A DNA stretch of 64,000 nt from Turnera subulata. Taxonomy: Eukaryota; Streptophyta; Magnoliopsida; Malpighiales; Passifloraceae. The translations under genes were made by a program, and so were the position numbers. The stretch is taken from positions 1-64,000 of the forward strand of contig JAKUCV010005550.1 of NCBI GenBank assembly GCA_028386065.3, written 5' to 3'. This document shows positions 22,828 to 33,100 of this stretch, one piece after another. A model generated the notes under the pieces. That model was given only the letters and a program-made list of their open reading frames with translations. It did not search any database and was not told the origin of the DNA. Position 1 is the stretch's first letter, and every line of letters starts with the position of its first letter.

Positions 22828-23560
22828 GAGGTTCATCTCTTAACTGGACCTCACAAGACAGGACATCCTCAAAGGAACACCCAAGGTCGCCCATCTCTTA
22901 ACGGGACACCCACACACGAGGTTCATCTCTTAAGAGGACCTCATGAGACGGGACATCCTCAAAGGAACACCTAAGGTCGCCCACCTCTTAACGGTGCACC
23001 TACAAACGAGGTTCATCTCTTAACGGGACCTCACGAGATGGGACATCCTCAATAGAACACCCAAGGTCGCCCACCTCTTAACGGGACACCTACACACGAG
23101 GTTCATCTCTTAACAGGACGTCACGAGATGGGACATCCTCAAAGGAACACCCAAGGTCACCTACCACTTAAAAGGGCACCTATACACGAGGTTCATCTCT
23201 TAACGGGACCTCACGAGATGGGACATCTTCAAAGGAACAAGGTCGCCCATCTCTTAACGGGACACCTACACACGATGTTCATCTCTTAACAGGACACCTA
23301 CACACGAGGTTCATCTCTTAACAGGAACTCACGAGATAGGACATCCTCAAAGGAACACCCAAGGTCACTCATCTCTTAACGGAGCACCTACACACGAGGT
23401 TCATCTTTTAACAAGACCTCATGAGACGGGACATCCTCAAAGGAAGGTTGCTCATCTCTTAACGGGGAACCTATACACAAGGTTCATCCCTTAATGAGAC
23501 CTCATTAGACGGGACATCCTCAAAGGAACACCCAGGGTCGCCCATCAATGGTCGGGGCGT
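22828..23560 (+). repeat. 90-bp tandem repeat array
   Basis: gttcatctct recurs at 22831, 22921, 23011, 23101 and 23191, a strict 90-bp period, then less regularly to about 23560 (about eight units). Each unit also contains gggacatcctcaaaggaac and cccatctcttaacggg, so there is an internal sub-repeat. This kind of array in Tat 3' regions can seed satellite DNA. Confidence 0.88.
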
Positions 23561-24494
23561 ATTCAGAGAAAGCCCATCTCTTACGGGACACCAAAGGTAG
23601 AGGTTTATCTCTTAAAGGAACCTCGCATGCACAAGAAGGGCCAAGCAAGGGCTCATTCCCCGACAGGATCCCATACCTAAAGAGGATACTCACAACTACG
23701 GAAAAGCGCAAAACTCACTACCCCTTAACCAAAGGGCAAAGCAAGGTCCATGTATCTAAAGGACCACGAGTAAAGAGCAAACACCTCAAAGAAAGGTACT
23801 AACTAAGCCTGGACATTGTAAGGTCCTGCGAAAAAATGTTTTCAGTCCCTTCAGAAGACCCAAGGCAACAGACCCATGAGAGTGTACCTTCTAACTCCAG
23901 GAACTCCATTAGATCCTACAATACAGCCACCATGCCTAATTAAGGATCAGAGGTGGCAAATCCACAAGAGGGTAAATACATAAGGCAGAAAGCCTATACA
24001 ACAACCATCAGTCCCGCAAACAGACCAAAGCCACTCAATAAAGAAACAGGGGGGCTACTATAGCAAAATGCTCTGAATGCAATCACATCTTATAAAACAG
24101 CAGGGAACCTCGATCATAGGAGATGCCCCAAACTGCAAGAGATGCTCATAAGAGATTCCACCAAAACGAGGGTCCAGCTTAACTACTTCGGGCTTAACAA
24201 GTACGCCTATCATTTCAACTCATATGTGAGTTTACAAAAATTGTCATGCATAAGAATAAATGTACATAATAGAGCAATGATAGCTACCATCATAAGAAAA
24301 GGGCAAGATCTGCCCAAATACATATCCTGTGGAAGCTCGCAACAGTGCTACACATAAGGATTACATATCTAGCTAATCATCCTAGCCTATCATAAGATAC
24401 AAAAATAGGCGGGAGAAGTCCGGAGCCTTGATAAAAAAAATATACACTTTACAAAACACAAAAGAGGGTCCATATGAAGGGGCGCAGTGAGTCA

Positions 24495-26347
24495 CTAAGC
24501 TCGACCCTTCACCACGGGGGTTCCGCTTGGCCCTGCAACATCCACAAAAGTTGAGGGTTGATCCTCAGTAGCTGGTACCTCCGGTTCCTCAATACTAGGA
24601 TTAGTCAGAAGCTCATCCGCAACATCTACAATATGCTCCTCTCCAGAATTAGGGGCTAGAGTAGCGGATATGAAGGATACAACTGCACCAGGGTACCTAG
24701 TCAGGACACCCTTGCGGTGCTTCTCCGCCAATTTGCCCAAACAATCCTGGGTCAGCTCCACAACCGCATCCACTTGCACTTTTAGAGCAGTAATCTTTTC
24801 CCCACCAGCGACATTCCTCTTCCTCTCTTTCTCCAAATATTGGCGAAGGAACTGTGGGTTCTTCGCTTTGATGAAGTCCATATGGAGGGAGAAGTACTTA
24901 TCAAGTTGGGCCCTGTAACGGTCCCTTTTCTCTTGCAGCTTCGCAATCTTCCATTTCGACTCTTTGTTCTCACGAACAAGGATGGTGACATGGTGACACC
25001 ATATTTGGAGCTTGAGGAAAGACTGGAAATCGCAAGATCCAGTAAGACACCCACTACGGGAAAAACAACAAGCGATAACAACAAGCTACACAAACTAAAC
25101 AGGTAAACAGGGTACCTTCCAAGATTCAAAGGCCTGCGCCACCATGGCCTTCCTCAGATCTTCCTCCCTATAGCTCCCCACAGAGGATGATCTATCTAGA
25201 TACATGTTCACCATATTGTTCATTGCATGGTACTCACTTAGTTAGTCGAATGAGTCGCATAAAACATCACAGAGAGCTGGGAGCTCCAACTCCTTATCCT
25301 CTGGAGAAGAAATGGGACGGTCGACCACCGCCACTCCTTTCGGACGAGGAGGGGAATCCCTTTCTTTATCACTCCTCTTTGAGGAACGACGGGAAACGGG
25401 GTCCCCTTCTCTTTTGTTGGTCTTCCCCATATGAGGAGACTCTAGGGGAGAAAAATGAGGAACCTTGAAGGACGTACTGTTAGGTTCTAGAGACGTTTTC
25501 CTCTTAAAAACACGGTCCCAGAGGGTTGCCAAGGCAGCATTGTGACCCCTGCAGCTACCTTGAGCATGACCACTGTCGGCCATCTCACTAGACGGTGTGG
25601 CCTCCTCGTCGTTTTCCTGAGGGGCGAGATTTGTGCACACAAAACAGATAATCCGATTAACCCAATGCCATGAAGGATCGAGGAAAACAATCATATAAAA
25701 ATATGCAAAATCAAGGGCAGGACACCACCTTCCACATCAACAACCATTTCTCCCTTAGCAATGGAATAAATATTATATAGGGTCTTATCAACACAAAGAC
25801 GCGGAAGAATCCTCTCCTCTTCCAACGACATAGCAGGAGACCGACCTAGGGACCTAGCATGGTGAACGACGTTATTCCTAAAGCCTAGGGTCCCTACGAC
25901 AGTACCCTCCTTAAGGCCAATACATGCAATATCGGCCTTATAGACATCATAGGTCTTATGCAGACCCGAAAAACAAAACAACATAAAGTGAGACTTCTTG
26001 GAGTAGTGATAGAATATCCCATCCACGGTTTTGAACTAGAAGATCTTCCTAAAGACACTGACCGAGGATGCAACTCTCTTCTCCTCACACAAAAAATTGA
26101 AAGCCAACAAGTGCAGCCATAGATTGGGAAGCACTTGAATGGGAGAAATTCCTGTGTCCTTGAGGAATTCCACCACAAAAGATGGCAAAGGGAGACACAT
26201 AATAAACTCTAGTGCCCTCCTAAAAACTATGAACTCGTTAGAAGGAGGAGAATACTCGAAGTTAAACTCCTCACCCCTAGCAGCAATATAGTAAAAGGCC
26301 CTTCCCTTCCTGGCCAACGCAGTGGCCACCAATTCATTCCACTCCAT
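24495..26347 (-). pseudogene. antisense ORF of the Tat element (gypsy-type transposase-like domain)
   Basis: ATG 26347 begins MEWNELVATALARKGRAF. The first block contains FIVFRRALEFIMCLPLPSFV and VLPNLWLHLLAFNFLC, the style of the domain called putative gypsy-type transposase (PF04195). An in-frame stop lies at 26036, and the frame then continues to 25691. Later blocks (25242-25694, 24495-25129) are charged and coiled-coil-like (LEKERKRNVAGGEKITALKV). A GT-AG intron at 25023-25115 joins ESWK to SFLKLQIW, so the transcript was spliced. Despite the domain name no transposase activity is known; its function is unresolved. The stop makes this copy defective. Confidence 0.65.
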
Positions 26348-26514
26348 GGCTTTGACAACAAAAAAAAAAGAAAAAAGATAGAGTATGCACAAACAAGAGT
26401 GCAGACCAAAGAAGAAACAGGGAAAAGATAGGAAGAACAGCATCCTTCCCGAGGGAAGGATGCAGAGAATTAAAGAAGGAGAAGTGGCATGCATTTAATG
26501 AGAATTTCTTGGGG

Positions 26515-26524
26515 GTATTTAAAG
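26515..26524 (-). promoter_or_regulatory. TATA-like box for the antisense ORF
   Basis: CTTTAAATAC on the minus strand, about 170 bases upstream of ATG 26347. It would drive transcription against the element's own sense direction. Confidence 0.35.
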
Positions 26525-26840
26525 ACCCACAGAACCACGCTCTCGGTTTGACCATTATGGCAATAAACAAAACCAACCCAGCGTCGACCTCTCTCTCTCT
26601 CTCCAAAACGGGCTTCCCTCTCTCTTCCTACTCTCCTCTCCTCTTCACGTCCCACTCAAAAGAATGGAAGGGGAACGGCCACGTCGGCCTCATACAAAAG
26701 GGCAATGATGAGGGATGACATAGGAGCGTCGAACCTTCCATTCGGCAGCATTAAATGGCTGCCCCAAATCACGGGCTTGACTCGTGCACAAAGGACCCCA
26801 GGCAAGAACAAGTGGTTACGCACTCACTGTGCACACCCAC

Positions 26841-26853
26841 TTGGGGGGCTACC
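26841..26853 (+). promoter_or_regulatory. polypurine tract of the Tat element
   Basis: ttggggggctacc lies directly before the LTR start tgatatagg, the position where plus-strand DNA synthesis is primed. Confidence 0.7.
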
Positions 26854-27080
26854 TGATATAGGTTAAAATACCTAGCCCAGAAAAGCATTATCATGGGCCA
26901 ACACAGCCAACCTAATCCAAAGACATTAAAGCTAAACCACTAGGGCCCCCCGTTATCCATACACTCACATGGATCAGAAGGCAACATAAAGGACATACTT
27001 GAGCCCTACTCCATCCACAGCCACTTGCGGACCTTGTTCACAGACGACCACACAGTACCCTCTGGGAAAACAAGGTCCCG
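26854..27080 (+). repeat. truncated 3' LTR of the Tat element
   Basis: Runs closely parallel to the solo LTR at 31253 (gcattatcatgggccaacac, acttgagccctactccatcc) until about caaggtcccg near 27080. The rest of the LTR is missing. Confidence 0.75.
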
Positions 27081-27636
27081 ACTGAAGCAAAGTCTTCAGT
27101 GTGGGAAACTTGGAGAAAAGAAGAGGACTTGGTGAGAAACTGGAAGCTGTGAGGCTACCGCTCATCCAAATCTAGTCTTTGGGTTTGTTTGCTACTATTG
27201 GTTTCTTATTTTCAGATCTAATTTTTGCTATGCAAGGCTTAATCAGGTATGATGAATGATGTAAAGGAGTAGATATGACTGTTGCTGGCAAGGTTGAAGT
27301 GGGAAATAGAGTAGAGAATTTGGTGATAGAGTTGGGGAAGATGAAGCACTGTTCACATATGAATTCTGATTTGAAATTTGAGAGCTTTACACGCGCTACA
27401 CGCACCAACGGTTGGAACCATATTCTGGTTTGAAATATTCATTTTGATTAATGTGCATTGAATGATTAAAAATGTGAGGTAAGAAAAGGAGATCTAATTA
27501 ATTCCATTAGCTGGGCCCAATAATAAAAGAAATGGCTAGTACAAATGTATAGTAGGATTCCATCTTGTTGCATCATCATTCATAAGGTCCTTCAACTTTC
27601 AATTTTTTTTCCTCACATAATCGGGGAATAAAAGTT
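27081..27636. other. intergenic with a dispersed host repeat
   Basis: No gene recognised. At 27515-27600 it shares aggattccat and ttgttgcat with 32985-33100 in the same order, one copy of a duplicated segment. Confidence 0.45.
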
Positions 27637-28224
27637 ACTCCCTCTGTCCCTTTGTAATTGTCGTTTAAGGAATAAGCACACATATTAAGGATTGCATTAA
27701 TATTCTAAATTTTAAGAATCTGGTGTTAAACAAAGACTAAATTACCCTTATCTAGGAAAAGATAAAAACATTAACCAAAGAGTCATTATCAGCTATGACT
27801 TTATTATTTCACAGGTTCCAAATAACACGATCTATCTCCTCTTAAAAAACTTGAATTTTGATGCGCCAAAATTTTGTACAATGTTTGATTTTGGTATTTG
27901 GCGCCACAATTTTTCATCCCCCAAAATATGAATTTTTTTGCCCAAAATTTACCTCCATTATAATCCTATAAAAGGAACCTTAACTAAACAAATTCATGCA
28001 ACCTCTAAATTCATGTAAACGAATTTGTATGTTTTTTTGGCTTGTATGCAAACATTATACTTTATTCCATTATATGTATACACTGTGTGCTGGGCTTGTC
28101 AATGTATACTTTTTTGCCTTACCTTTATTCCATAAGTAAGCGGAAATATAAATATTATTAATACTAATATTTTGATTACAAAGGGAAATATTACATTGAT
28201 ATTTTTATAAAAATAAAAATACAT

Positions 28225-28908
28225 TTAACGCCTTGGAACGACGTTGACACGGAAGCTAGTGGGGTCGTTGTTGATGTTGACTTGGATGGTGTCGCTCCAC
28301 GAGAACCACATGCCGCCTGCGTTGTTCTGGCCTGGAAGCTCGAACCGGTTTGCTTGAGGGAACCGGAGTGGGATGAGACCGTGATCGTCCTGAGGTTGCC
28401 ACTGGGTCTCCGTCAGAAGAACCATGTTCGGTTTGTATTGGTTCTTCAAGTCCCTCAGAGTACGCGAGAACTCCTGGGAACGCCTTGCGACTCCTCTGCA
28501 GTTCCACACCAGCAGTCGGGCCTTTGGCCAAGTTACGGGCAGACGAGATACTCTGGGCATGCTCTGGGCCGTCATCGAGAGCTGGTAGTAGGTACCTTGC
28601 TCCAGGGTATGACAAGTGGACTCCAGGTTGAACTCCTGTAGCCTCTCGGAGATGAAGAACATGATGGAGTTGGCCGATCCGTAGTAGGAGGACCTCAGAG
28701 AGCCGCGGTCCTCTAGGAAGAACACCTCTTCCATCGGAGTGACGAAGAACCGCGATGAGTAGAGCTCGTCGACGAAGACTAGTCGCGGCATCCTGCCGAG
28801 CTCGTTCGGTAGTTCTTCAGCACGTTCGTTGACCATGCTGTAGGCCAGACGGTTCCTTCTGCCTAGGTTGGCACCTTCGACGAAGAAGACTGATGAGGGA
28901 GCAGGCAT
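28225..28908 (-). CDS. chimeric ORF: unknown N-terminus plus LINE endonuclease start
   Basis: Intact 227-codon ORF from ATG 28908, markedly more GC-rich than its surroundings. Residues 1-125 (MPAPSSVFFVEGANLG..., EVFFLEDRGSLRSSYYGS) are not recognised. Residues about 130-227 resemble the first part of a LINE endonuclease/exonuclease/phosphatase domain (RLLVWNCRGVARRSQEFSRT, MVLLTETQ, AGGMWFSW). They stop before the later catalytic residues, including the SDH motif, so nuclease activity is unlikely. A minus-strand TATA box lies 112 bases upstream. It could be a captured gene fragment or a young fusion gene; I cannot tell whether it is expressed. Confidence 0.5.
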   Translation of the reverse strand: MPAPSSVFFVEGANLGRRNRLAYSMVNERAEELPNELGRMPRLVFVDELYSSRFFVTPMEEVFFLEDRGSLRSSYYGSANSIMFFISERLQEFNLESTCHTLEQGTYYQLSMTAQSMPRVSRLPVTWPKARLLVWNCRGVARRSQEFSRTLRDLKNQYKPNMVLLTETQWQPQDDHGLIPLRFPQANRFELPGQNNAGGMWFSWSDTIQVNINNDPTSFRVNVVPRR

Positions 28909-29019
28909 GTTGTGCTAGGACGTGTGGGTGTTTGGTTTTTCAGAGTTTTGTGGTTTTTGGTTGCCTGAATGTTTTGTTGCTTTTAAATGCTTTTGATAAT
29001 TTACACCTCACCGCTCCGT

Positions 29020-29027
29020 CTTTTATA
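29020..29027 (-). promoter_or_regulatory. TATA box for the minus-strand cargo ORF
   Basis: TATAAAAG on the minus strand, 112 bases before ATG 28908, in the spacer shared with the divergent plus-strand ORF. Confidence 0.45.
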
Positions 29028-29049
29028 CTCTTATGGGGAGCGTGTTTAC

Positions 29050-29690
29050 TGTTTTCGATCTTCAAGATTTGCTTTTTGAAAATTTGCCGTTGCTTTTATT
29101 TATTGTTATGCTACTTTATACGTTTTTCGGACTACCATGCCAGAGTTTTTCAGCCTTTTTCCATCTTATGATTTTCTTTCGCTCTGGCTACCTTGTCCTT
29201 TCTTTCTATGGTTTTCTATATTTTTTCTGCATCTTTTATCACATGCATTCGTGACCGTTGAGGCTAGACGGATGGGACCGTTGTGGTTTTTGCTTTCCAT
29301 TGTTTTGCTTTTTGAAAATCGTTTTCCTTCTTCAAGGTGCTGGTTTTGTAAATTTTGTCGTTGCCTCATTTATTGCGTCGATCTTCTAGGATTTGCTTTT
29401 TGAAAATTTTGCCATGGAATGAATTATTGCTTCATCACTTTATATGTTTGCTTTTATTTTCAAAGTCTAGACCCTACCTATTCCAGTAAAAATCCAAAAG
29501 ATTTTTTTGATAAACGGTAAAGCAGACCTCTCTCCACAAAACTCCAAATTGTTTACGCTCCTCAAGACTTTCTTTTTTTGAAATCTTTTCCACTGCCTAC
29601 ATTATTGCTCTATTACTTTTCACAAAAATCCAAACCGTTTTCGATCTTCTAGGATTTGCTTTTTGAAAATTTTGCCACTGATTGAATTAT
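29050..29690. repeat. degenerate repeats in the divergent spacer
   Basis: The phrase gatttgctttttgaaaattt, often preceded by cgatcttc and followed by gccattg/gccactg and attattgcttcat, occurs near 29060, 29300, 29385, 29570 and 29650. Spacing is irregular (about 80-250). It may hold regulatory sites for both ORFs. Confidence 0.6.
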
Positions 29691-29817
29691 TGCTTCATGA
29701 GAGATGTGACATTCACCCGTTAGCCACTCCCATAAAAACTCACATAACCACACTAGTCACACATAATCACTAGGAACATATAACCGATCATTCTCTGCAT
29801 ATTTCACATAGCAAGTT

Positions 29818-30105
29818 ATGGCTGACGACATGGAAGCAACCATTCATGGCCTGTGTGAGAATATTAGGATTGAGGCCGAGCACGGCAAGGCCATGGAAGC
29901 GATATGCCGGAAACTTGTGGAACAAAATGAGCGGCTGGTTGAGATGATCCGGAACCGAGATCAACTGCTAGATCGGTGGGAGGAGGCCTATCAGAGGCTC
30001 CGTGACAGCTGGGTTGCAGCGGCCACCGAGAGCAATGATCTGGCCCGAGAGAACAACCGCCTGAAGGGGGAGCTGAAGATGAAGAAGCCTAGGAGGGCTG
30101 ATTAG
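29818..30105 (+). CDS. small coiled-coil protein, unknown
   Basis: ATG 29818 opens 95 codons, GC-rich compared with the flanks. The sequence is highly charged and helical (KLVEQNERLVEMIRNRDQLL, WEEAYQRLRDSW, NNRLKGELKMKKPRR), with heptad-like spacing of hydrophobic residues through most of its length and a basic C-terminus. No cysteine cluster, signal peptide or membrane segment beyond this. I do not recognise a family. It lies inside the Stowaway-family element, divergent from 28225-28908 with about 910 bases between the starts. The codon use and clean frame suggest a captured coding sequence rather than chance. Confidence 0.5.
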   Translation: MADDMEATIHGLCENIRIEAEHGKAMEAICRKLVEQNERLVEMIRNRDQLLDRWEEAYQRLRDSWVAAATESNDLARENNRLKGELKMKKPRRAD

Positions 30106-30725
30106 GAGTGTTGTTCTCTATTCTCGAATATATCAAGTGTTTTCAATTTTTCTTTGTATGTTCCCCTACCGAATCTAAAATTCACTAATCATATGGCATT
30201 ATAAAATCCTATGTTTTGATTTATATGTACCTATAAAAAACCTAAAAATACAATTTAGGATTTAATAATAAGATTTAAATAAAAAGGATTTACATGTGGA
30301 ATATGCTTTTTTAGGATTTTGTAACGGATTTTTAACAAATTGAAACTTTTGGTTCGATTGTGAATGGAACCAAAAAAAACTTTTGGTTCGATTGTGGTGG
30401 TTGGTGGTGTCAGGTGATGGTCTCGGTGGTGGTGGCGGCACACGGGGGAGAGGGGAAGAAAAGAAAAGAAAGAAAAGAAATGGGGTAGAGGGAGTACTTT
30501 CAGGAGTAATATGTGATTAGGATAAAGGGTAAAGTGGAGAAATTTCCATTTACTATTCACAGAATATCCTAAAACGTCAATATTTTTGGAACAAAATTAA
30601 ATTGCTAAAGCGTCAATTAAAAAGGGACAGAGGGAGTAAGATACAAACCAAGGATGCATAGATCCTTACTTTTCGGCTTGAAAATAATACAAACATAAGA
30701 GTTAGGTTAGCATAAAAACCATAAT

Positions 30726-30960
30726 ATTTATTCACTCTCCTTTTACTATTCTTGCTTCTCTCTCTAATATCATCTGATCACTGGAGGATATCTAGCGCAT
30801 AATGGTAGAAAGCGACGCATACATAATATAATATTGATGCTACGCTCCACAATAGACTCCTTTAATTATTTTTATGATACTTGCATTGATGGTGGCACTA
30901 AAATTATAAGATTGACTGAATCTGATTGAATATGTGGCTTTTTATTTACCACCTGTCCCT
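30726..30960 (+). repeat. host segmental repeat, copy 1
   Basis: Shares ordered phrases (attcactc..ccttttacta, atgatcactg-type, tagactcct, gatggtggcactaaaatta, gactgaatct) with 33680-33912 and with 36812-36849 plus 57963-58166. Not recognised as a transposon. Confidence 0.6.
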
Positions 30961-31252
30961 GGCAATTCATTCATCCATCTGATTTTCCCATGATAACTAT
31001 GTAGTATTTTTTTTTTGCAAGTTTTCGAGGTAATTTGTTTTGGTATGAAAGAGCAAAACTTTCTGTTATTTTTTCATCCCCTGATTATATTATTATTATT
31101 ATTATCATTTGTAAAACCATTGAACATGTTTTTCTAGGATATGGAGCTTACTCCATCCACATTCCCTTTATTTAATGGGGATCGATGTACTATGTGGTTC
31201 ATCTTATAATTAATATACTATATGTTTTTGACAAAAAAAGAGCAAAACTTAG

Positions 31253-31754
31253 TGATATGGGTTAAATTACTTTGCCCAAAAAAGCATTATCATGGGCCAA
31301 CACAGCTAGCCCAATCCAAAGACATCAAAGCAAAACCAACTGAACCCCCGTTATCCACACACTCACATGGATCAGAAGGCAAAACAAAGGACATACTTGA
31401 GCCCTACTCCATCCGCAGCCACTTGCGGACCCTGTTCATAGTCGGCCGCACAGTACCCTCCGGAAAACAGGGTCCCGGTTTCCTTCCCCAAAACCCGGAA
31501 CTTGGCAGCCATGAATCCCAAAGTCCTTGCAGCCCAAGTTCGGTCTCAGCTTCTTCAACACGGTCCCGAGACACCAAAAGCCTATAAGTAGGCACCCCTC
31601 CATAACATTTTGGCTCTCTAACCTCTCTCAAACTTACACTTACAAGCTTATATTATTTCCTCATTAGATTGTATTAACACATACAAGATTGTGTACCCTC
31701 AATTATACTCAATCTTGTTCATCAATAAAATTTTCTGTTTTTCTTACTACATCA
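31253..31754 (+). mobile_element. solo LTR of the Tat-type family
   Basis: Begins tgatatgggttaaa, ends tactacatca, and is flanked by CTTAG on both sides (31248-31252 and 31755-31759). It contains a TATA-like cctataagtagg (about 31580) and AATAAA near 31724. It matches the truncated LTR at 26854 and the solo LTR at 58628. It arose by recombination between the two LTRs of a complete element. Confidence 0.85.
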
Positions 31755-31891
31755 CTTAGATAGTGGGACCCATATTTTTCAATTCGTTCCTGCATCTGAC
31801 TTTTTTCCCTGGTGATAACTGTGCGTGATAATGCTCAAAGAAATTGTATTATATATATGTTTATTTCCACTTGGTTTAAAAGGCTTGAGTC

Positions 31892-32212
31892 ACCACCAGG
31901 GGTGGTGGCCCAGTGGCAAGGCCTTCAACCTGCCATCTCTAAGACTCGGGTTCGAGTCCCGGCGCTTCCAGTCAAGCCCCATAGTGTGATGCGGCCGAAT
32001 ATGGCCTTCCACAAGGTGGGGTGCTGGCCGTTGAGCCCGGTGATTCCCCGGTATTATGACGCGTAGCAGGTGAGGGTGTCCCCTGGTGCCCCTGTTGGAC
32101 GGTCTCTCCTATGAGGAGGGTCTAATGCCAGGATGTAACCGGTATTGACCGGCGCCTGGACCGACGGGCAGATGATGACATCACTGATGCCTTTTTTTTT
32201 TTTCGAAAAAAA
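31892..32212 (+). mobile_element. tRNA-derived SINE
   Basis: Pol III A box (tggcccagtgg, about 31906) and B box (ggttcgagtcc, 31949-31959) are followed by a tail ending in a T run. The 14-bp sequence aaaaggcttgagtc flanks it (31878-31891 and 32213-32226), a target duplication made by LINE machinery. It ends in T-rich sequence as Au-like plant SINEs do. Non-coding. Confidence 0.88.
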
Positions 32213-32530
32213 AAAAGGCTTGAGTCGCAAACTTAAATGTTCACCGTGGAGAGTAGGTTGGATGAAGTAATCGGTATGTACCAACCTAGCAAATCTCTTG
32301 GAAGAAAAATGGAAAAGAGAATGCTGCTTTTGTGGTAATATAGCACTTACTTGAAGGAAAATTTTTTGTTACATTTTCCTTATTGACTTTCTAAGTTACT
32401 AATTTATCTGTATTATTAATTGTTCCTCATCGTGCTGGGCGTCGTTGTTCTCTTTTTCTAAACCCCGTAAGTTACTGTGTATTCACGAGGAGTAGTAAAA
32501 TGACAAACCAACTTAGTATCTTTTAATAAA

Positions 32531-32692
32531 AATTTTATTTTTAAAAAAGTAAATATATAAAATTTATACTTATTTATATATTTTTATAGTTATAATTTTT
32601 GAATTTTAATGTTACTAATTATTTACAAGTGAAATTAATTAATTATTTGTAATTAATTTTATAATTTAATTTTACTTTTTAAAAATAAAATT
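32531..32692. repeat. AT-rich foldback sequence
   Basis: The arm aattttatttttaaaaaagt (32531) pairs with ttactttttaaaaataaaat (32672). About 160 bp, almost only A and T. It could be a small MITE; no convincing target duplication. Confidence 0.4.
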
Positions 32693-32984
32693 GAGGTATT
32701 TGGTATGGTTAGTCCCAAAATGGGTCGGGTTTTTGGTGGTTCGGGTAGAAATTGGGGGAACCAGGGGTGGGGTTGACCACCAGGTAATATGGCCTTATAT
32801 AAATTGGACAAGTATCTCCGGCGACCGTCCGCCTACCGGAAGTACCAAAATTTATGAAAACAACCAAGTACATGTACTAAAAATCAAGAAATTTCAGTGC
32901 GAGTACCAAAAACCAAATTGATGCTTAGTACAGGTACCAAAAAATCCTTTATTCCTACAGAATTCTGGATATTCCAAGCACATG

Positions 32985-33100
32985 CAATTAATTGGATCTC
33001 CATTCTTACCTCAGCTGGGAACAAGTTCACTAGTAAAATTAGGATTCCATGTTGTTGCATAATCGCTCGTAATTAGGGTCCCTCACCTTTTGGAAAGCAC
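32985..33100 (+). repeat. host repeat, second copy of 27515-27600
   Basis: aggattccatgttgttgcat and gggtccctcacctt correspond in order to the copy near 27560. Confidence 0.45.

Larger units (their letters stand above)
22760..27080 (+). mobile_element. 3' part of a Tat-lineage Ty3/gypsy retrotransposon
   Basis: On the plus strand this is the 3' end of an element: tandem repeats, a region coding on the opposite strand, a purine tract (26841-26853) and the start of a 3' LTR (26854). Tat-lineage elements are known to carry tandem repeats and antisense ORFs between pol and the 3' LTR. Gag and pol are absent. The left limit is approximate. The LTR matches solo LTRs at 31253 and 58628. Confidence 0.7.
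27637..30636. mobile_element. 3.0-kb Stowaway-family element with cargo ORFs
   Basis: Left end ctccctctgtccctttgtaa and the inverted right end ctccctctgtccctttttaa, flanked by TA at 27635-27636 and 30637-30638. Beyond the inverted repeats, the left (gtttaagga, gcattaa) and right (gaacaaaattaaa, aagcgtca) subterminal regions match the 282-bp Stowaway MITE at 18477 in order, so both belong to one family. The interior is 2.7 kb with two divergent ORFs (28225-28908 minus, 29818-30105 plus) and a repeat-rich spacer. No mariner DDD transposase is seen. It needs a transposase in trans. Two unrelated half-MITEs are a less likely alternative. Confidence 0.65.

Noticed and set aside
22828..23560. Regular repeats with spacers, CRISPR-like at first sight
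   Set aside because: The whole 90-bp unit is repeated, not short repeats with unique spacers, and the context is a plant retrotransposon.
28893..29403. Overlapping hydrophobic ORFs (Phe/Leu/Cys rich) on the plus strand
   Set aside because: They come from T-rich spacer repeats; the composition looks membrane-like only because of TTT and CTT codons.
31404..31631. ORFs inside the solo LTR
   Set aside because: They are short, differ between LTR copies and lie in non-coding LTR sequence.
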